From Candidatus Acidiferrum typicum (GTDB taxonomy: Bacteria > Acidobacteriota > Terriglobia > Acidiferrales > UBA7541), in contig DLMH01000030.1 in NCBI GenBank assembly GCA_002478115.1, positions 1 to 15,439 of the forward strand: DNA of 15,439 nt. The letters run 5' to 3'. Each line of letters begins with the position of its first letter. Position 1 is the stretch's first letter. Positions 14,237 to 15,439 of this stretch are shown in pieces. The translations under genes were made by a program, and so were the position numbers. The notes beneath the pieces were generated by a model, which did no database searches, was not told the DNA's origin, and worked only from the letters and a program-made list of their open reading frames with translations.

Positions 14237-15439
14237 TTACTGAGCCGCGCGGAAGGCCACCATTTGCATGCCCCACATTTTACCGTTATGGGTAGCAGTG
14301 GCGGCATAGGAACCAATTGCCTCTGCGATCCGGTCTTCCGTGATGTTGCCGTAGGCCATGTCTCGTGAAATGAAACCCGAACCCGCGGCAGTCACCATGT
14401 TGTCGGAGACTCCCGCGCCAAAGATCAAATCATTGGCGCTTGTCGTGGTGGCAGTGCCGCTGTTCAACGCCGTGGAGGATCCGCTGGCCGACGCCGTGAC
14501 GTCAACTGGATTGAGAGTATTGATTCCGGCATATTCATGCACGTAAATGACACCAAAAGAGGTTACGGAGGTCCGAAACGCAGCAGTAACTGTGTCCGTC
14601 CCTCCGACAATATTTGTCGCGTAGAAAATCTGGGCGCTGTACCCGCTGCCCCAGCTTAGCGGTCCGCCGACGTTTACAAAGGCATTGCCGTTAGAATCCG
14701 TTAGGGCGACACTCCCGGCATTGTCCCAGATCACGTAAACCACAATAGTATTCCCAGCCTGCGTCGAAGCATTGAAGACAACAGAGGTCTTTGTTCCGCT
14801 TGCTATTTCATTGTTGTTTACCTGAATAAAAGACGGCGTCATAAGGGCTGCGGCCGCCGTCGTGACGGTAAGCTGTTGGGATTGCGTAGAAACATTTCCG
14901 GAGGCATCGTACGCCGCGACCGTATAAACATAAGTGGTCGAAGCGACCAAACCGGTGTCGGCATAGCTCGTCGTCGATGTGGCTCCCACCTCAGCGCCGT
15001 TGCGGAATATTTGATAACCCGCAACTCCAACATTGTCGGTGGATGCGGACCATGTGACGGTCAAGGATGACGAGGTTACGTTCGAGGACTGAAGGTTGGT
15101 AGGCACTGAAGGAGGCGTTGTGTCGGGTACGCTTGAGGTCTCTGCGACCACCGGCGAAGATTGCGCTGATATATTACCGGCAGCATCGAACGCAGTGACG
15201 GCGTAGGTGTATTGAACGCCCGGGATAACGGTTTTATCGGCAAAGCTGGGGCTCGCAGTGGTGGCGATTTTAGTGGTATTTCGAAAAATCTGATAACCAA
15301 CGACGGCGACGTTGTCAGTGGAAGCGCTCCAGCTCAGGTCGATTTCGGAAAGAGAAGCGACGTTCGCGGCGAGGTTCGTTGGAGTTGATGGCGGTATTGT
15401 ATCGGGCGTCGATCCGTCCGACGCCGTGAAATTCGAGAA
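14237..15439 (-). CDS. Fibronectin type III repeat secreted protein, C-terminal part
   Basis: The frame is open to the window edge and the visible C-terminal 400 residues carry no start, so the gene begins beyond 15439. Two fibronectin type III domains are seen at about 16-99 and 109-195, each with the DTxPPSxPTNL lead-in, TWSASTDN or SWSASTDN, GYQIFRN, and TYxxxAxDAxGNxS. The last 200 residues (TPSFIQVNNNEIASG to MQMVAFRAAQ) form a beta-rich domain with WDNAGSVALTDSNGN and VIYVHEYAGI segments; I know similar C-terminal domains in acidobacterial and other soil-bacterial secreted proteins but no named function. There is no C-terminal sorting signal or membrane helix. It is likely an exported adhesion or carbohydrate-associated protein. 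Confidence 0.85.
   Translation of the reverse strand, partial: FSNFTASDGSTPDTIPPSTPTNLAANVASLSEIDLSWSASTDNVAVVGYQIFRNTTKIATTASPSFADKTVIPGVQYTYAVTAFDAAGNISAQSSPVVAETSSVPDTTPPSVPTNLQSSNVTSSSLTVTWSASTDNVGVAGYQIFRNGAEVGATSTTSYADTGLVASTTYVYTVAAYDASGNVSTQSQQLTVTTAAAALMTPSFIQVNNNEIASGTKTSVVFNASTQAGNTIVVYVIWDNAGSVALTDSNGNAFVNVGGPLSWGSGYSAQIFYATNIVGGTDTVTAAFRTSVTSFGVIYVHEYAGINTLNPVDVTASASGSSTALNSGTATTTSANDLIFGAGVSDNMVTAAGSGFISRDMAYGNITEDRIAEAIGSYAATATHNGKMWGMQMVAFRAAQ

Overview
The window looks like a chromosomal segment from a soil-type Acidobacteriota, with a block of accessory genes inserted between housekeeping-type and secreted-protein genes. The taxonomic guess rests on style: a lipoprotein with a Cys-Gly-Ser-rich start and a GTPPGT linker, secreted proteins built from fibronectin type III repeats, and an ExeA-like ATPase fused to a cell-wall amidase. 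No rRNA or other marker gene is present to confirm it. No tRNA, rRNA or CRISPR array was seen.

Left flank (1-2340): one intact gene for a secreted alpha/beta-hydrolase esterase (143-1885, +), followed by about 450 bases without a recognisable gene.

Accessory block (about 2340-8975): a mix of live and decaying toxin-antitoxin and nuclease genes. From left to right: an XRE helix-turn-helix fragment (-); a HEPN gene broken by one stop codon, and its partner, a winged-helix/MNT nucleotidyltransferase (-), with a palindromic operator lying on a nearly leaderless promoter; a broken HigA-like antitoxin fragment (+) abutting an internal piece of an IS4-type transposase (+); a compact 10-bp-period repeat; an apparently intact higBA-like pair (+) with a clear promoter and two matching operators; the cysteine-bearing C-terminal end of a RecB-like nuclease, a conserved protein of unknown function and an HNH endonuclease, all (+) and closely spaced; a large class II Fic protein (-) preceded by a cluster of CACTAA-type boxes; and a second, frameshifted HNH copy (+). 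The two HNH copies share a 67-bp identical core and bracket the Fic gene as direct repeats.

Right flank (about 9438-15439): a three-part membrane protein (AAA ATPase, transmembrane helix, AMIN domain, zinc amidase) that would link ATP use in the cytoplasm to peptidoglycan cleavage outside it; a small gene of unknown function broken by an amber codon (-); a secreted lipoprotein whose 5' end is fused to the start of an IS3-type transposase gene (+); a frameshifted membrane-anchored fibronectin III protein (-); a doubtful small ORF (-); and the C-terminal 400 residues of a larger fibronectin III protein that runs off the window (-).

At least five genes carry a single lesion (stop or one-base shift) with recognisable sequence on both sides. 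This suggests recent decay, although sequencing or assembly error cannot be excluded.
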